Position numbers and translations under genes: made by a program. 64,000 nt of DNA from NCBI GenBank assembly GCA_017557435.1, contig JAFYYR010000019.1, positions 24,528 to 88,527 of the forward strand. Reading direction: 5' to 3'. Below are positions 26,287 to 35,636 of the stretch, piece after piece. Below the pieces are notes generated by a model. That model was given only the letters and a program-made list of their open reading frames with translations. It was not told the DNA's origin and ran no database searches. The DNA comes from Pseudobutyrivibrio sp. GTDB lineage: Bacteria; Bacillota; Clostridia; Lachnospirales; Lachnospiraceae. Numbering within the stretch: the stretch's first letter is position 1; each line of letters opens with the position of its first letter.

Positions 26287-26874
26287 ATGATAGAAGATAA
26301 GAACCTAGAGTGGAAAGAAGTTAAATGTGAGCATATCGTTCAGGACGAATATATAGATTTTCGCAGAAGCGATTACCTGCTTCCTGATGGCACAGTTTTC
26401 GGCCCATATTACAGCTACAGCCGCAGGGATTATGTGGTTATCGTGGCAATTGATGAGGATGGTAAATATATCTGCGTTAAGCAGTATCGCCATGGAATCA
26501 AGCGAGTGACTGTTGAGTTTTGCGCTGGAGGACTGGAGCGTGAAGACGGCAAAGAGTACGGCGACCGTGGAGAGGATGGAAAGGCTGAGTCGGCTCTTGA
26601 GGCGGCCAAAAGAGAGCTAATGGAAGAGACTGGATATGAGTCAGACGATTGGAAATTCCTATTATCCATTCCATCTAATCCTACAATTGCAGACAACTAT
26701 GCCAATATTTTCCTGGCAAAAAATTGCCACAAGGTAAGCGGTCAGAACTTAGATGATACAGAGTTTTTAAATGTGGATCTATATACAAAGGAAGAGATTG
26801 ACGCATTGATTCAGGCGGGAGATTTCCCACAGGTATCCCATGTGCTTGCCCTTCTTTTGGCGGAGAAGAATTAA
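26287..26874 (+). CDS. NUDIX hydrolase (ADP-ribose pyrophosphatase-like)
   Basis: A 195-residue NUDIX protein, likely hydrolysing a nucleoside diphosphate derivative such as ADP-ribose. The box is present as a Gly-rich start (FCAGGLE) and ALEAAKRELMEETGYES, but about 20 residues of Asp/Glu/Gly-rich insertion (residues 84-104) separate the usual G and E positions. The stop overlaps the next start as TAATG, so translation is coupled to the DUF1848 protein. Confidence 0.85.
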   Translation: MIEDKNLEWKEVKCEHIVQDEYIDFRRSDYLLPDGTVFGPYYSYSRRDYVVIVAIDEDGKYICVKQYRHGIKRVTVEFCAGGLEREDGKEYGDRGEDGKAESALEAAKRELMEETGYESDDWKFLLSIPSNPTIADNYANIFLAKNCHKVSGQNLDDTEFLNVDLYTKEEIDALIQAGDFPQVSHVLALLLAEKN

Positions 26875-27815
26875 TGATAATAAATACAGGACAGAGGACT
26901 GATATTCCTGCATTTTATCCAGATTGGCTGGCCAACAGATTGCGGGAGGGATTTGTCATGGTGAGAAATCCATACAATCCCCTGCAGGTAAGTCGCTACA
27001 GATTGGATAGAGAAGTGGTGGATGCCATTGGATTTTGCAGTAAGAATCCTGCACCATTTTTTAAATACATGGATTTGCTAGATGGCTATGGACAGTTTTG
27101 GTATGTGACCATCACAGGCTATGGCAAGGACATAGAGCCGGGGGTGCCTGACAAGGGAAAAGTCATGGAGGATTTCAAGTGGCTTTCAAAGAAAGTTGGG
27201 ATTGATTCTGTGGGATGGCGCTACGACCCAATATTTGTAGATGACAAATACACGGTGGATTTTCACCTTAAGAGATTTCAGGAGATGGCGGCCAATCTAG
27301 AGGGCTACACCAATCGAGTGGTTATCAGCTTCATAGATATATATGAAAAGGTAAAGCGTAATTTCCCAGAAGCCAAGGGCGTGACTGCAGAGGAAAAGGT
27401 ATACCTGGGCCAGAAAATGGTGGAGATTGCAGCAGCCCATGGCATGGTGGTAAAGCCATGTGCAGAAGGAGATTTCCTGGCAAAATACGGAGCAGACTGC
27501 GATGGTTGCATGACTATTGCTGACTATGAAAGGGCAATTGGAAAAAGACTTGTAGTTCCAAAATCAAAGAACAAGCCAGCTAGAGAAAATTGCTCCTGCT
27601 ACATCACTGCAGACATAGGTGCCTATGACACCTGCGCCCACTTCTGCAAATATTGCTACGCCAATAATGATATAAATCAAGTCAGAATCAACAGAGGACT
27701 CCACGATGTGAATTCTCCTCTTTTAATAGGAAACATAGGGCCAGATGACATCGTGACCGAGGCTGAGCAGCGCAGCTGGGTGGATAATCAGATGAATATT
27801 TTTCAGTTTATATAG
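26874..27815 (+). CDS. DUF1848 family protein
   Basis: A 313-residue soluble protein of the DUF1848 family. The N-terminal MIINTGQRTDIPAFYPDW and the C-terminal cysteine clusters are diagnostic: CxxC (CDGC) near residue 210 and then CSCY ... CAHFCKYCYAN, where C-x3-C-x2-C looks like the iron-sulfur motif of radical SAM enzymes placed at the C-terminus. The TIM-barrel-like pattern in between fits such an enzyme. Function unknown. Start overlaps the NUDIX stop. Confidence 0.85.
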   Translation: MIINTGQRTDIPAFYPDWLANRLREGFVMVRNPYNPLQVSRYRLDREVVDAIGFCSKNPAPFFKYMDLLDGYGQFWYVTITGYGKDIEPGVPDKGKVMEDFKWLSKKVGIDSVGWRYDPIFVDDKYTVDFHLKRFQEMAANLEGYTNRVVISFIDIYEKVKRNFPEAKGVTAEEKVYLGQKMVEIAAAHGMVVKPCAEGDFLAKYGADCDGCMTIADYERAIGKRLVVPKSKNKPARENCSCYITADIGAYDTCAHFCKYCYANNDINQVRINRGLHDVNSPLLIGNIGPDDIVTEAEQRSWVDNQMNIFQFI

Positions 27816-27851
27816 ATTTCTACTGGGAAATTCTTAAATATTTATAAATTA

Positions 27852-27893
27852 TTAGCACTCTCTCTTGATGAGTGCTAATTTTTATGTTAAAAC
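27852..27893 (+). promoter_or_regulatory. CIRCE operator and promoter of clpB
   Basis: TTAGCACTC-N9-GAGTGCTAA at 27852-27878 is a perfect HrcA operator. TTGATG (27865-27870) inside it, with 17 bp to TAAAAC, gives a promoter laid out as at hsp20. Confidence 0.9.
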
Positions 27894-27956
27894 ATAATTA
27901 GAAAATTTGTGATAGTAATTTACAGGGAGAACACCAAGGGTTTAGGAGGTGAGAAT

Positions 27957-30539
27957 ATGAACATCCAGAAATTTACGCAGAAATCAATTGAGGCAATCAA
28001 TGCCTGTGAAAAGATAGCAATGGATTATGGAAATCAGGAGCTGGAGCAGGAGCATCTTTTGATGGCACTGTTGCGTCAGGAGAATGGACTGATTCCTTCA
28101 TTGATTAGCAAGATGAATATAGATGTGGGCCAGTTTGAAAGCGCTGTTGATGCAGCTCTTCAGGCTAGAGTGAAGGTCCAGGGTGGAGACCTGAGAGTAG
28201 GACAGCACCTTAATTACACACTCACTTACGCTGAGGACGAGGCAAAGGCAATGCGCGATAGCTACGTATCAGTAGAGCATCTTATGCTTGCCATGATTAA
28301 AAAGCCAAGCACTCCAGTGAAAAATATATTCAAGCAGTTTGGAATTAATAGGGATACATTTCTTGCTGTCCTTGCAACAGTCAGAGGAAATCAAACCGTA
28401 AATACGGATAATCCAGAAGCTACATATGATACTCTCGAAAAATATGGTTATGACCTGGTAGAGAGAGCGAGAGAAAATAAGCTTGATCCTGTAATCGGCC
28501 GTGACGAAGAGATTAGAAATGTAATCAGAATTCTAAGCAGAAAGACGAAAAACAACCCAGTACTTATAGGTGAGCCTGGTGTTGGTAAGACAGCAGTAGT
28601 AGAGGGATTGGCTCAGCGAATCGTCAGAGGAGATGTGCCAGATGGCCTTAAAAATAAAAAGGTATTCTCCCTTGAAATCGGCTCTATGATTGCCGGTGCA
28701 AAATATCAGGGTGAGTTCGAAGAGAGACTGAAGGCAGTCCTTGATGAAATCAAAAATTCTGACGGGGAAATTATCCTATTTATAGATGAGCTTCACACCA
28801 TCATCGGCGCAGGTAAAAATGGAAGCGGCGGACTTGATGCAGGCAATATGTTAAAGCCAATGCTTGCCCGCGGTGAGCTTCATTGTATCGGTGCTACCAC
28901 ACTTGATGAGTACAGAGAGTACATTGAAAAGGATGCAGCACTTGAGAGACGTTTCCAGCCAGTAATGGTTGACGAGCCTACAGTTGAGGATACTATTTCC
29001 ATTCTCCGTGGACTTAAGGAAAGATACGAGGTATTCCACGGTGTAAAAATCACAGATGGTGCGCTGGTTTCTGCAGCAACACTTTCTAATAGATATATTT
29101 CAGATAGATTTTTACCTGATAAGGCAATCGACCTGGTGGATGAGGCCTGCGCGCTTATTAAGACAGAGCTTGACTCTATGCCAGCAGAGCTTGATGAGAT
29201 GAATCGTCGAGTTATGCAGCTTGAGATTGAGGAGGCAGCTCTTAAAAAGGAAAAGGACAAGCTTTCTCAGGACAGACTGGCAGATATTCAAAAGGAGCTC
29301 TCAGAGCTTAGAGATGAGTACAACACCAAAAAGGCTGCTTGGGACAATGAGAAAAAGCTGGTTGAGGATGTGGCTAAAGCCAAGGAAGAGCTTGACGATG
29401 TTCAGGGCCAGATAAAGATTGCTCAGCAGAAGTACGACTTAGAGGAGGCTGCCAAGCTTCAGTACGGTAGACTTCCAGAGCTTCAGGCACAGCTGGCAGA
29501 AGCTGAGGAGAAGCTTAAAAGCAGAAATGAAAGCCTTGTTCATGAGAATGTTTCTGAAGAGGAAATTGCTAGAATCATTTCTCGTTGGACAGGTATTCCA
29601 GTAGCCAAATTAAATGAAACTGAGCGAAGCAAGACACTTCATCTTGATGAGGAGCTTCACAAGAGAGTAATGGGTCAGGATGATGCAGTAAAGCTTGTTT
29701 CAGAGGCTATTATCCGTTCAAAGGCAGGCATCAAGGATCCTAGCAAGCCAATTGGTTCATTCCTATTCTTAGGACCTACTGGTGTAGGTAAGACTGAGCT
29801 CGCAAAGACTCTTGCACAGGCACTTTTCGATGATGAGAATGCAATGGTAAGACTTGATATGTCCGAGTACATGGAGAAGTTCAGCGTGAGCCGTCTTATT
29901 GGAGCGCCTCCAGGATATGTAGGATACGACGAGGGAGGTCAGCTTACAGAGGCAGTTCGTCGCAAGCCATATTCGGTAGTGCTTTTCGACGAGGTTGAAA
30001 AGGCACATCCTGATGTATTTAACGTACTGCTTCAGGTTCTTGATGATGGACGAATTACTGATTCTCAGGGTAGAACAGTAGATTTCAAGAATACAATTAT
30101 TATCCTTACAAGTAATATTGGTTCCCAGTATCTTCTCGAGGGAATCGATGGTGTGACAGGTGAGATTACTAAGGAAACAAATGACCTTGTTATGAATGAC
30201 CTTAGAAACTCATTTAGACCAGAATTCTTAAATCGTCTTGATGAGATTATCATGTTCAAGCCACTTACAAAGGATAATATTGGCGGAATCGTGGACCTTA
30301 TTATAGAAGAGCTTAATGGCAGACTTGCAGACAGACAGCTTCGCATTCATCTTACAGATGCAGCTAAGCAGTTTGTTATCGATCAGGGCTATGACCCAGT
30401 TTATGGTGCTAGACCTCTTAGAAGATATATCCAGAAAAATGTGGAGACAATGGCTGCTAAAATCATTCTCGCAGGGGATATTAGCGAGGGCACTGTCATA
30501 ACAATCGACTCTGATGGAACCCAGCTTTTGGCTAAATAA
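27957..30539 (+). CDS. clpB: ATP-dependent disaggregase ClpB
   Basis: An 860-residue Hsp100 unfoldase that, with DnaK, rescues aggregated proteins. The order is Clp N-domain ([14 protein letters not shown]), first AAA+ module (Walker A GEPGVGKT, Walker [10 protein letters not shown]), the long coiled-coil middle domain (about residues 400-520) that marks ClpB rather than ClpC/A, second AAA+ module ([21 protein letters not shown]) and the C-domain. A frame opens at 27909, but the ATG at 27957 follows a perfect AGGAGGTGA. Controlled by CIRCE. Confidence 0.97.
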   Translation: MNIQKFTQKSIEAINACEKIAMDYGNQELEQEHLLMALLRQENGLIPSLISKMNIDVGQFESAVDAALQARVKVQGGDLRVGQHLNYTLTYAEDEAKAMRDSYVSVEHLMLAMIKKPSTPVKNIFKQFGINRDTFLAVLATVRGNQTVNTDNPEATYDTLEKYGYDLVERARENKLDPVIGRDEEIRNVIRILSRKTKNNPVLIGEPGVGKTAVVEGLAQRIVRGDVPDGLKNKKVFSLEIGSMIAGAKYQGEFEERLKAVLDEIKNSDGEIILFIDELHTIIGAGKNGSGGLDAGNMLKPMLARGELHCIGATTLDEYREYIEKDAALERRFQPVMVDEPTVEDTISILRGLKERYEVFHGVKITDGALVSAATLSNRYISDRFLPDKAIDLVDEACALIKTELDSMPAELDEMNRRVMQLEIEEAALKKEKDKLSQDRLADIQKELSELRDEYNTKKAAWDNEKKLVEDVAKAKEELDDVQGQIKIAQQKYDLEEAAKLQYGRLPELQAQLAEAEEKLKSRNESLVHENVSEEEIARIISRWTGIPVAKLNETERSKTLHLDEELHKRVMGQDDAVKLVSEAIIRSKAGIKDPSKPIGSFLFLGPTGVGKTELAKTLAQALFDDENAMVRLDMSEYMEKFSVSRLIGAPPGYVGYDEGGQLTEAVRRKPYSVVLFDEVEKAHPDVFNVLLQVLDDGRITDSQGRTVDFKNTIIILTSNIGSQYLLEGIDGVTGEITKETNDLVMNDLRNSFRPEFLNRLDEIIMFKPLTKDNIGGIVDLIIEELNGRLADRQLRIHLTDAAKQFVIDQGYDPVYGARPLRRYIQKNVETMAAKIILAGDISEGTVITIDSDGTQLLAK

Positions 30540-30641
30540 GGGCAAAAAAGCCAGATTGTACACAATAAAAAACTTTCTCAGACGGACAAATGTCCGCTGT
30601 AGGCAAAATAATTGTTGTTTTTAGCATATAATTAGTGTATA

Positions 30642-30697
30642 GTATCAAAGGTAAATGCTTTAGTAAGTTAAAGTACAAGCCTTTGATACTTTTTTTT
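30642..30697 (+). terminator. Terminator downstream of clpB
   Basis: GTATCAAAGG pairs with CCTTTGATAC, with an inner CTTTA/TAAAG stem, followed by eight T. It lies 100 nt after the clpB stop. A TATAAT just before it (30628-30633) means a short RNA could also start here. Confidence 0.85.
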
Positions 30698-30752
30698 ACG
30701 TTATGATATAATTAAATTGCGAAAAAATGAGTATTCAAAAGGAAGGATATAA

Positions 30753-32078
30753 ATGGATTTATTCGATTACATGAGGCAGGAAGCTAAGAAAAAGGAGTCA
30801 CCACTTGCAGCTCGCCTTAGACCTACCACTTTGGATGAGGTAGTAGGACAGCAGCACATCATTGGCAAGGACAAGCTCCTCTACAGAGCCATCAAGGCCG
30901 ACAAGCTTTCTTCCATTATATTTTATGGTCCACCAGGTACCGGCAAGACCACTCTTGCCCAGGTTATAGCCCATACTACTTCAGCAGAGTTTACCTCTAT
31001 TAATGCCACCACTTCTGGTAAGAAGGACATGGAGGCAGTTGTTGAGGGGGCTAAGCAGACACTTGGTGCTTATGGTAAAAAAACAATCCTATTTATAGAC
31101 GAGATTCATAGATTCAATAAGGGACAGCAGGATTATCTACTTCCATTTGTGGAGGATGGCACCATTATTTTAATAGGAGCCACCACAGAGAATCCTTATT
31201 TCGAGGTCAACGGAGCGCTTCTTTCTCGCTCAATCATCTTTGAACTGAAGCCACTTGATACAGAGGACATTAAGACTCTTATTAACAGGGCTCTCACAGA
31301 TGAGGAGAAGGGCTTGGGCAGCTATGGAGCTGTTATCGATGATGACGCTCTAGAGTTTTTGGCAGACATTGCCAATGGTGATGCCAGAGCAGCACTTACA
31401 GCAATAGAGCTTGGTGTGTTGACCACAGACAGGGATGAATCAGATGGCAAAATCCATATTACAATAGATGTTGCCAGCGAATGCATCCAGCGCCGTGTTA
31501 TTAAATACGACAAGGATGGCGATAATCATTATGACACCATTTCTGCTTTTATTAAGAGTATGAGAGGTTCTGACCCAGATGCGGCAGTTTATTACCTGGC
31601 TAGGATGTTATATGCAGGCGAGGACCCTAAGTTCATTGCAAGACGTATTTGCATCTGCGCATCAGAGGATGTGGGCAATGCTGATCCACAGGCTTTAGTT
31701 GTTGCTACTTCAGCATTTTTAGCTGTTGAGCGAATTGGAATGCCTGAATCTAGAATTATTTTATCTCATGCAGCTACTTATGTAGCATGTGCGCCAAAGT
31801 CAAATTCAGCCTACGGAGCTATCGATTTGGCCATGCAGGAGGTACGAAATAATACCACGCGACAGATTCCAACACACCTGCAGGATGCCCACTATAAATC
31901 AGCAAGTAAGTTGGGCCATGGCATAGGTTACGAATATGCCCACGATTTCCCAAATCATTTTTCTCATCAGAGATACTTACCTGATGGGCTGGAGAGAGGA
32001 GATTTCTATCGACCAGGAGAATTGGGATATGAAAAAGTTATCAATGAGTATCTTAATAAGATACGCTCAGATAAATAA
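30753..32078 (+). CDS. rarA: Replication-associated recombination protein A (RarA/MgsA AAA+ ATPase)
   Basis: A 441-residue clamp-loader-like ATPase that acts at stalled replication forks. Walker A GPPGTGKTT, Walker B LFIDEIHRFNKGQQDYLLPFV (a RarA signature), sensor 1 GATTENP, and the C-terminal tetramerisation domain with SEDVGNADPQA. Start ATG after AAGGAAGG. The aminotransferase gene follows after 23 nt. Confidence 0.95.
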   Translation: MDLFDYMRQEAKKKESPLAARLRPTTLDEVVGQQHIIGKDKLLYRAIKADKLSSIIFYGPPGTGKTTLAQVIAHTTSAEFTSINATTSGKKDMEAVVEGAKQTLGAYGKKTILFIDEIHRFNKGQQDYLLPFVEDGTIILIGATTENPYFEVNGALLSRSIIFELKPLDTEDIKTLINRALTDEEKGLGSYGAVIDDDALEFLADIANGDARAALTAIELGVLTTDRDESDGKIHITIDVASECIQRRVIKYDKDGDNHYDTISAFIKSMRGSDPDAAVYYLARMLYAGEDPKFIARRICICASEDVGNADPQALVVATSAFLAVERIGMPESRIILSHAATYVACAPKSNSAYGAIDLAMQEVRNNTTRQIPTHLQDAHYKSASKLGHGIGYEYAHDFPNHFSHQRYLPDGLERGDFYRPGELGYEKVINEYLNKIRSDK

Positions 32079-32101
32079 GCAATAAGGAAGGAAACCCCAA
32101 A

Positions 32102-33391
32102 ATGAAAAAGTACAGTGAAATGTCACTAGAGGAACTAAATTCAGAGAAGGAGCAGCTCACTGCCCAGTACAAAACATGGCAGTCAAAAGGCCTTAAGCTT
32201 GATATGAGCCGCGGTAAGCCATCAGTTGAGCAGCTTGATCTTTCTATGCCACTTTTCGATATTCTCGATGGTAAGTCACTTATGAAGTGCATGAACGGAG
32301 TGGAGACTAGAAACTACGGACAGTTAGAGGGTATCGTAGAGGCTCAGCATCTTTTTGCAGAGATTATGGATTGCCAGCCAGAGCAGGTTATCGTAGGCGG
32401 CAACTCTTCACTTAACATGATGTTTGATGCAGTATCACGTGGCTACATGTTTGGTTTCGATGGTTGCACACCATGGTGCAAGCTTGACCGTGTGAAGTGG
32501 CTTTGCCCAGTTCCTGGTTATGACAGACATTTTGCTATTACACAGCATTTTGGTTTTGAAATGATTAACATCCCTATGAATGAGGATGGTCCAGACATGG
32601 ACGTTGTAGAGGGACTTGTTGCAGCAGATGATACAATCAAGGGTATGTGGTGTGTGCCTAAGTACTCTAACCCACAGGGTATTGTATATTCTGATGAGGT
32701 TGTTCGCAGAATTGCTAACCTTAAGCCAGCAGCTAAGGACTTTAGAGTATTCTGGGATAACGCATATGCGGTACATCATTTATACAAGGAAAAGAGCAAG
32801 ATCTTAAACATTCTCCACGAGTGTGAGGAAGCAGACAATCCAAATCTTGTATTTGAGTTTGCTTCTACATCAAAGATTACATTCGCAGGTGGCGGTATTG
32901 CTGCAATCGCATGTAACCACAAGAATCGTGAGGAGATTAAGAAGACACTTACAGTTCAGACAATCGGCTTCGACAAAATCAACATGCTTCGTCATGCTAG
33001 ATATTTTGCAGATGTTGAGTCAGTTTCAAAGCACATGGAAAAGCATGCTAAAATCTTACGTCCTAAGTTTGAGCTTGTTATCAAGACAATGGAGAGAGAC
33101 CTTGCAGAGGCAGGATGTGGTTCATGGATTTCACCAAAGGGTGGTTACTTCATCACATTTGATGCTCCAAGAGGCACAGCTACACGTATCGTAGATTTGG
33201 CAGCAGAGGCAGGTGTTAAGCTTACACCAGCAGGCGCTCCATTCCCATATCACATGGACCCTAACGATTCAGTTATCCGTTTTGCTCCATCTCTTCCACC
33301 AATCGAAGAGCTTGAGCAGGCAGCTGAGGTATTTACAGTATGTGCACGTATTGCATATCTTGAGAAGCTTATTCACGCTAAGTCAGAATAG
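32102..33391 (+). CDS. PLP-dependent aminotransferase, probable aspartate aminotransferase (subgroup I-gamma type)
   Basis: A 429-residue fold-type I aminotransferase. The N-terminal LDMSRGKPSVEQLDL, VFWDNAYAVHH (PLP-ring aspartate) and FASTSKITFAGGG with the PLP lysine are visible; the sequence style matches the family typified by the Corynebacterium aspartate aminotransferase (PF12897). Aspartate/glutamate specificity is inferred. It follows rarA closely and ends at a clear terminator. Confidence 0.85.
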   Translation: MKKYSEMSLEELNSEKEQLTAQYKTWQSKGLKLDMSRGKPSVEQLDLSMPLFDILDGKSLMKCMNGVETRNYGQLEGIVEAQHLFAEIMDCQPEQVIVGGNSSLNMMFDAVSRGYMFGFDGCTPWCKLDRVKWLCPVPGYDRHFAITQHFGFEMINIPMNEDGPDMDVVEGLVAADDTIKGMWCVPKYSNPQGIVYSDEVVRRIANLKPAAKDFRVFWDNAYAVHHLYKEKSKILNILHECEEADNPNLVFEFASTSKITFAGGGIAAIACNHKNREEIKKTLTVQTIGFDKINMLRHARYFADVESVSKHMEKHAKILRPKFELVIKTMERDLAEAGCGSWISPKGGYFITFDAPRGTATRIVDLAAEAGVKLTPAGAPFPYHMDPNDSVIRFAPSLPPIEELEQAAEVFTVCARIAYLEKLIHAKSE

Positions 33392-33462
33392 GATGATAAT
33401 CTGCTAGCAGGACAATTAATTAAAATATTATTAAAAATGCACCTTAGGGGTGAGCATATTAT

Positions 33463-33497
33463 AAAGAGCCATGACAGCTGTCGTGGCTCTTTATTTG
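33463..33497 (+). terminator. Terminator of the aminotransferase gene
   Basis: AAAGAGCC and GGCTCTTT close a long stem with the self-complementary GACAGCTGTC in the middle, followed by a T-rich stretch. Confidence 0.85.
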
Positions 33498-33672
33498 TTT
33501 GTTTGAAAGCAATATTGTTAAAAATATTTATGTAAAAATATTTTAATAAACTATTAATAAAGTCTTAACTATATTGCAAAAAGATGCGTAGTATGGGACA
33601 ATAACCACGTCGCGACAAAAGTGTGTATAATATGGTTCTTATGACAAACAATAAGAAAGAGAGGATTTTTAC

Positions 33673-34542
33673 ATGAATAGAAGAAAAGTTATTGCATTGT
33701 CGCTTACAATGGCATTTTCTGCGGGATTATTACTTACATCTCATACAACAGTAGAGGCCAGAGGTCATAGACATTGCCATCATCGTCATAATACAACTGT
33801 TGAGCAGAATGTTGATGAGCAGACAGATGCATCTTCAGATGAGACAACCGCTTCGATTTTGGAAAAACTCAAGGGATATACAGCATTTGAAGAAGTTACT
33901 AATGTGGATGATCAGCAATTCTTATTGCTAGTTGAGACCAAGACTGGTGGTATTAACTTATACCAGGAAAAAGATATAATCGAGACAGAAAAGATTGATG
34001 CCAAGGAATTAGCTGATGGTGACACATATTATGATACTAGAATCAAAAATCCTGAAGATATGGAATTGATTTATTCTTCTGATGGAAACGAAGATATCAG
34101 CGCGGTTCACATGGGCGGTGAGTTTGGTGCTTTCCAGTGTGTAGGTGATAGATTAAAGGATGCTAGATATGAGGGGCTTTCTTTTGATGAGTCTATTACT
34201 CAGGGACCTGAGCTCGACCAGAATAAGCAGTATGTAAACTTCTTATATACTGATTTCATCAATGGTGCCTTAAGAGGAAACATAGAAAGCACAACTTCTG
34301 CAACTGAAGTATTCTATGAGACAGGCGATATGTTCCAGGGCGGTGGATATGACTACTATGCAGAGTACGGTGAAAATGATGGTACTGATGCTGAGTATAC
34401 ACTTGTTTATGACATTGTAATCAACGATGATAAGACTATCAATTTTACAATTGGAGCATATAACGAAGAGAATGATTTTGCAGCTGATGTAACATATCAT
34501 TTGATAGCTGAGGATGGAGGAGCGTATTCTGTCCTTAACTAA
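33673..34542 (+). CDS. Secreted protein of unknown function with a histidine-rich N-terminus
   Basis: A 289-residue protein with a Sec signal peptide (residues 1-29; cleavage probably after VEA). A short His-rich stretch follows (RGHRHCHHRHN), which could bind metal, then an acidic Glu/Asp/Thr linker and a globular domain of about 220 residues rich in Asp, Glu, Tyr and predicted beta strand. No family recognised. A TATAAT box at 33626-33631 and AAAGAGAGG before the ATG support expression. Confidence 0.75.
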   Translation: MNRRKVIALSLTMAFSAGLLLTSHTTVEARGHRHCHHRHNTTVEQNVDEQTDASSDETTASILEKLKGYTAFEEVTNVDDQQFLLLVETKTGGINLYQEKDIIETEKIDAKELADGDTYYDTRIKNPEDMELIYSSDGNEDISAVHMGGEFGAFQCVGDRLKDARYEGLSFDESITQGPELDQNKQYVNFLYTDFINGALRGNIESTTSATEVFYETGDMFQGGGYDYYAEYGENDGTDAEYTLVYDIVINDDKTINFTIGAYNEENDFAADVTYHLIAEDGGAYSVLN

Positions 34543-34582
34543 GCACTAAAGTTTAACATATCTAAAAAAGCATATAAAAAGT

Positions 34583-34612
34583 AAGAGCTACGTCTTTTGA
34601 CGTAGCTCTTTT
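34583..34612. terminator. Bidirectional terminator before the encapsulin operon end
   Basis: AAGAGCTACGTC, TTTT loop, GACGTAGCTCTT: a perfect 12-bp stem with T-rich flanks on both strands. It ends the secreted-protein gene and the minus-strand encapsulin operon. Confidence 0.9.
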
Positions 34613-34624
34613 ATTTGCAATATA

Positions 34625-34652
34625 TTTTGGACCACTAACCCCGTCCCCTAGG
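34625..34652. repeat. 28-bp repeat, copy 1 (left of the encapsulin operon)
   Basis: A TTTTGGACCACTAACCCCG core continuing to CCTAGG. It matches the copy at 40385-40412 in 27 of 28 positions. GGAC and GTCC inside it can pair. Confidence 0.9.
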
Positions 34653-34662
34653 ACCATTTTTG

Positions 34663-35622
34663 CTAGATTATGTAGTACCATTCATCGCTTTGAACAACTT
34701 CTTCTGTTTTTAGCTCATTGTTGTTGGTACGGTATTCCATTTCTAGGTTCTTCATGCTGACAACAGTGTTTGCCCCAATTGATCTAGTAATAAATGTGTT
34801 GCCGCCTATTACGGTGTTTTCACCGATAATAGTATCTCCGCCTAGAATAGAAGCACCTGCGTAGATTGTTACGTTGTCGCAGATGGTAGGGTGTCTCTTT
34901 TTGCCCGAAAGCTTCTGGCCACCTCTTGTGGAGAGGGCACCGATTGTGACGCCCTGATATACCTTGACATTTTTACCAATCACAGCAGTCTCACCGATAA
35001 CGATTCCTGTTCCATGGTCAATGAAAAAGAACTTGTCGATGGTAGCTCCTGGATGAATATCTATACCTGTCTGGGAATGGGCATATTCTGTCATCAAACG
35101 AGGTAGAACGGGAACCTGAAGCTTGTATAGCTCATGGGCAATTCTGTAGACTGTAGTCGCAAATAGACCTGGATAGGCCAGGATGATTTCCTCAAAACAG
35201 CCTGCAGCAGGATCTCCGTCGAAAGCAGCTAAGACATCAGTCTCAATATATTCTCTGATTTTAGGAACCTGACTGAAGAATTCCTTACAGATTCGATAGC
35301 TTTCCTCAGCACGACTTTCCTCAGTAAGAGTGCCTCGTTTTTTACAGAAATCAAGAGCAAGTGTAACCTGCTTATTAAGGTGATAAAAGATATCCTCAAT
35401 TGTAATTGCAAAACTATTATTGGGATTGTATATCTTGTAAGTGCGGTCTCTAAAGTATCCTGGATATATAATCCTCAACAAATTTTCTACCAAAATCGTG
35501 ACCTCGGCCTTGTCAGGCTTGTTGAAGATATTAACTGCGTCGATAGTTTTATCTCCATTAAAGTCTGAAATGACTGTATCAACAATATTTTCGATTTCAG
35601 CTTCTACTATAATCCCGTTCAT
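34663..35622 (-). CDS. Serine O-acetyltransferase (EpsC/CysE type)
   Basis: A 319-residue enzyme that makes O-acetylserine from serine and acetyl-CoA, the acceptor for sulfide in cysteine synthesis. The N-terminal ~190 residues are helical; the C-terminal part is a left-handed beta helix of hexapeptide repeats starting at IDIHPGATI, with the catalytic His-Gly in FIDHGTGIVIGE and the TRGGQKLSGKKRHP loop. This long form is the one found in family 2A encapsulin operons. Last gene of the operon, 14 nt after the cysteine desulfurase stop. Confidence 0.93.
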   Translation of the reverse strand: MNGIIVEAEIENIVDTVISDFNGDKTIDAVNIFNKPDKAEVTILVENLLRIIYPGYFRDRTYKIYNPNNSFAITIEDIFYHLNKQVTLALDFCKKRGTLTEESRAEESYRICKEFFSQVPKIREYIETDVLAAFDGDPAAGCFEEIILAYPGLFATTVYRIAHELYKLQVPVLPRLMTEYAHSQTGIDIHPGATIDKFFFIDHGTGIVIGETAVIGKNVKVYQGVTIGALSTRGGQKLSGKKRHPTICDNVTIYAGASILGGDTIIGENTVIGGNTFITRSIGANTVVSMKNLEMEYRTNNNELKTEEVVQSDEWYYII

Positions 35623-35636
35623 GTTAACCTCACTTG

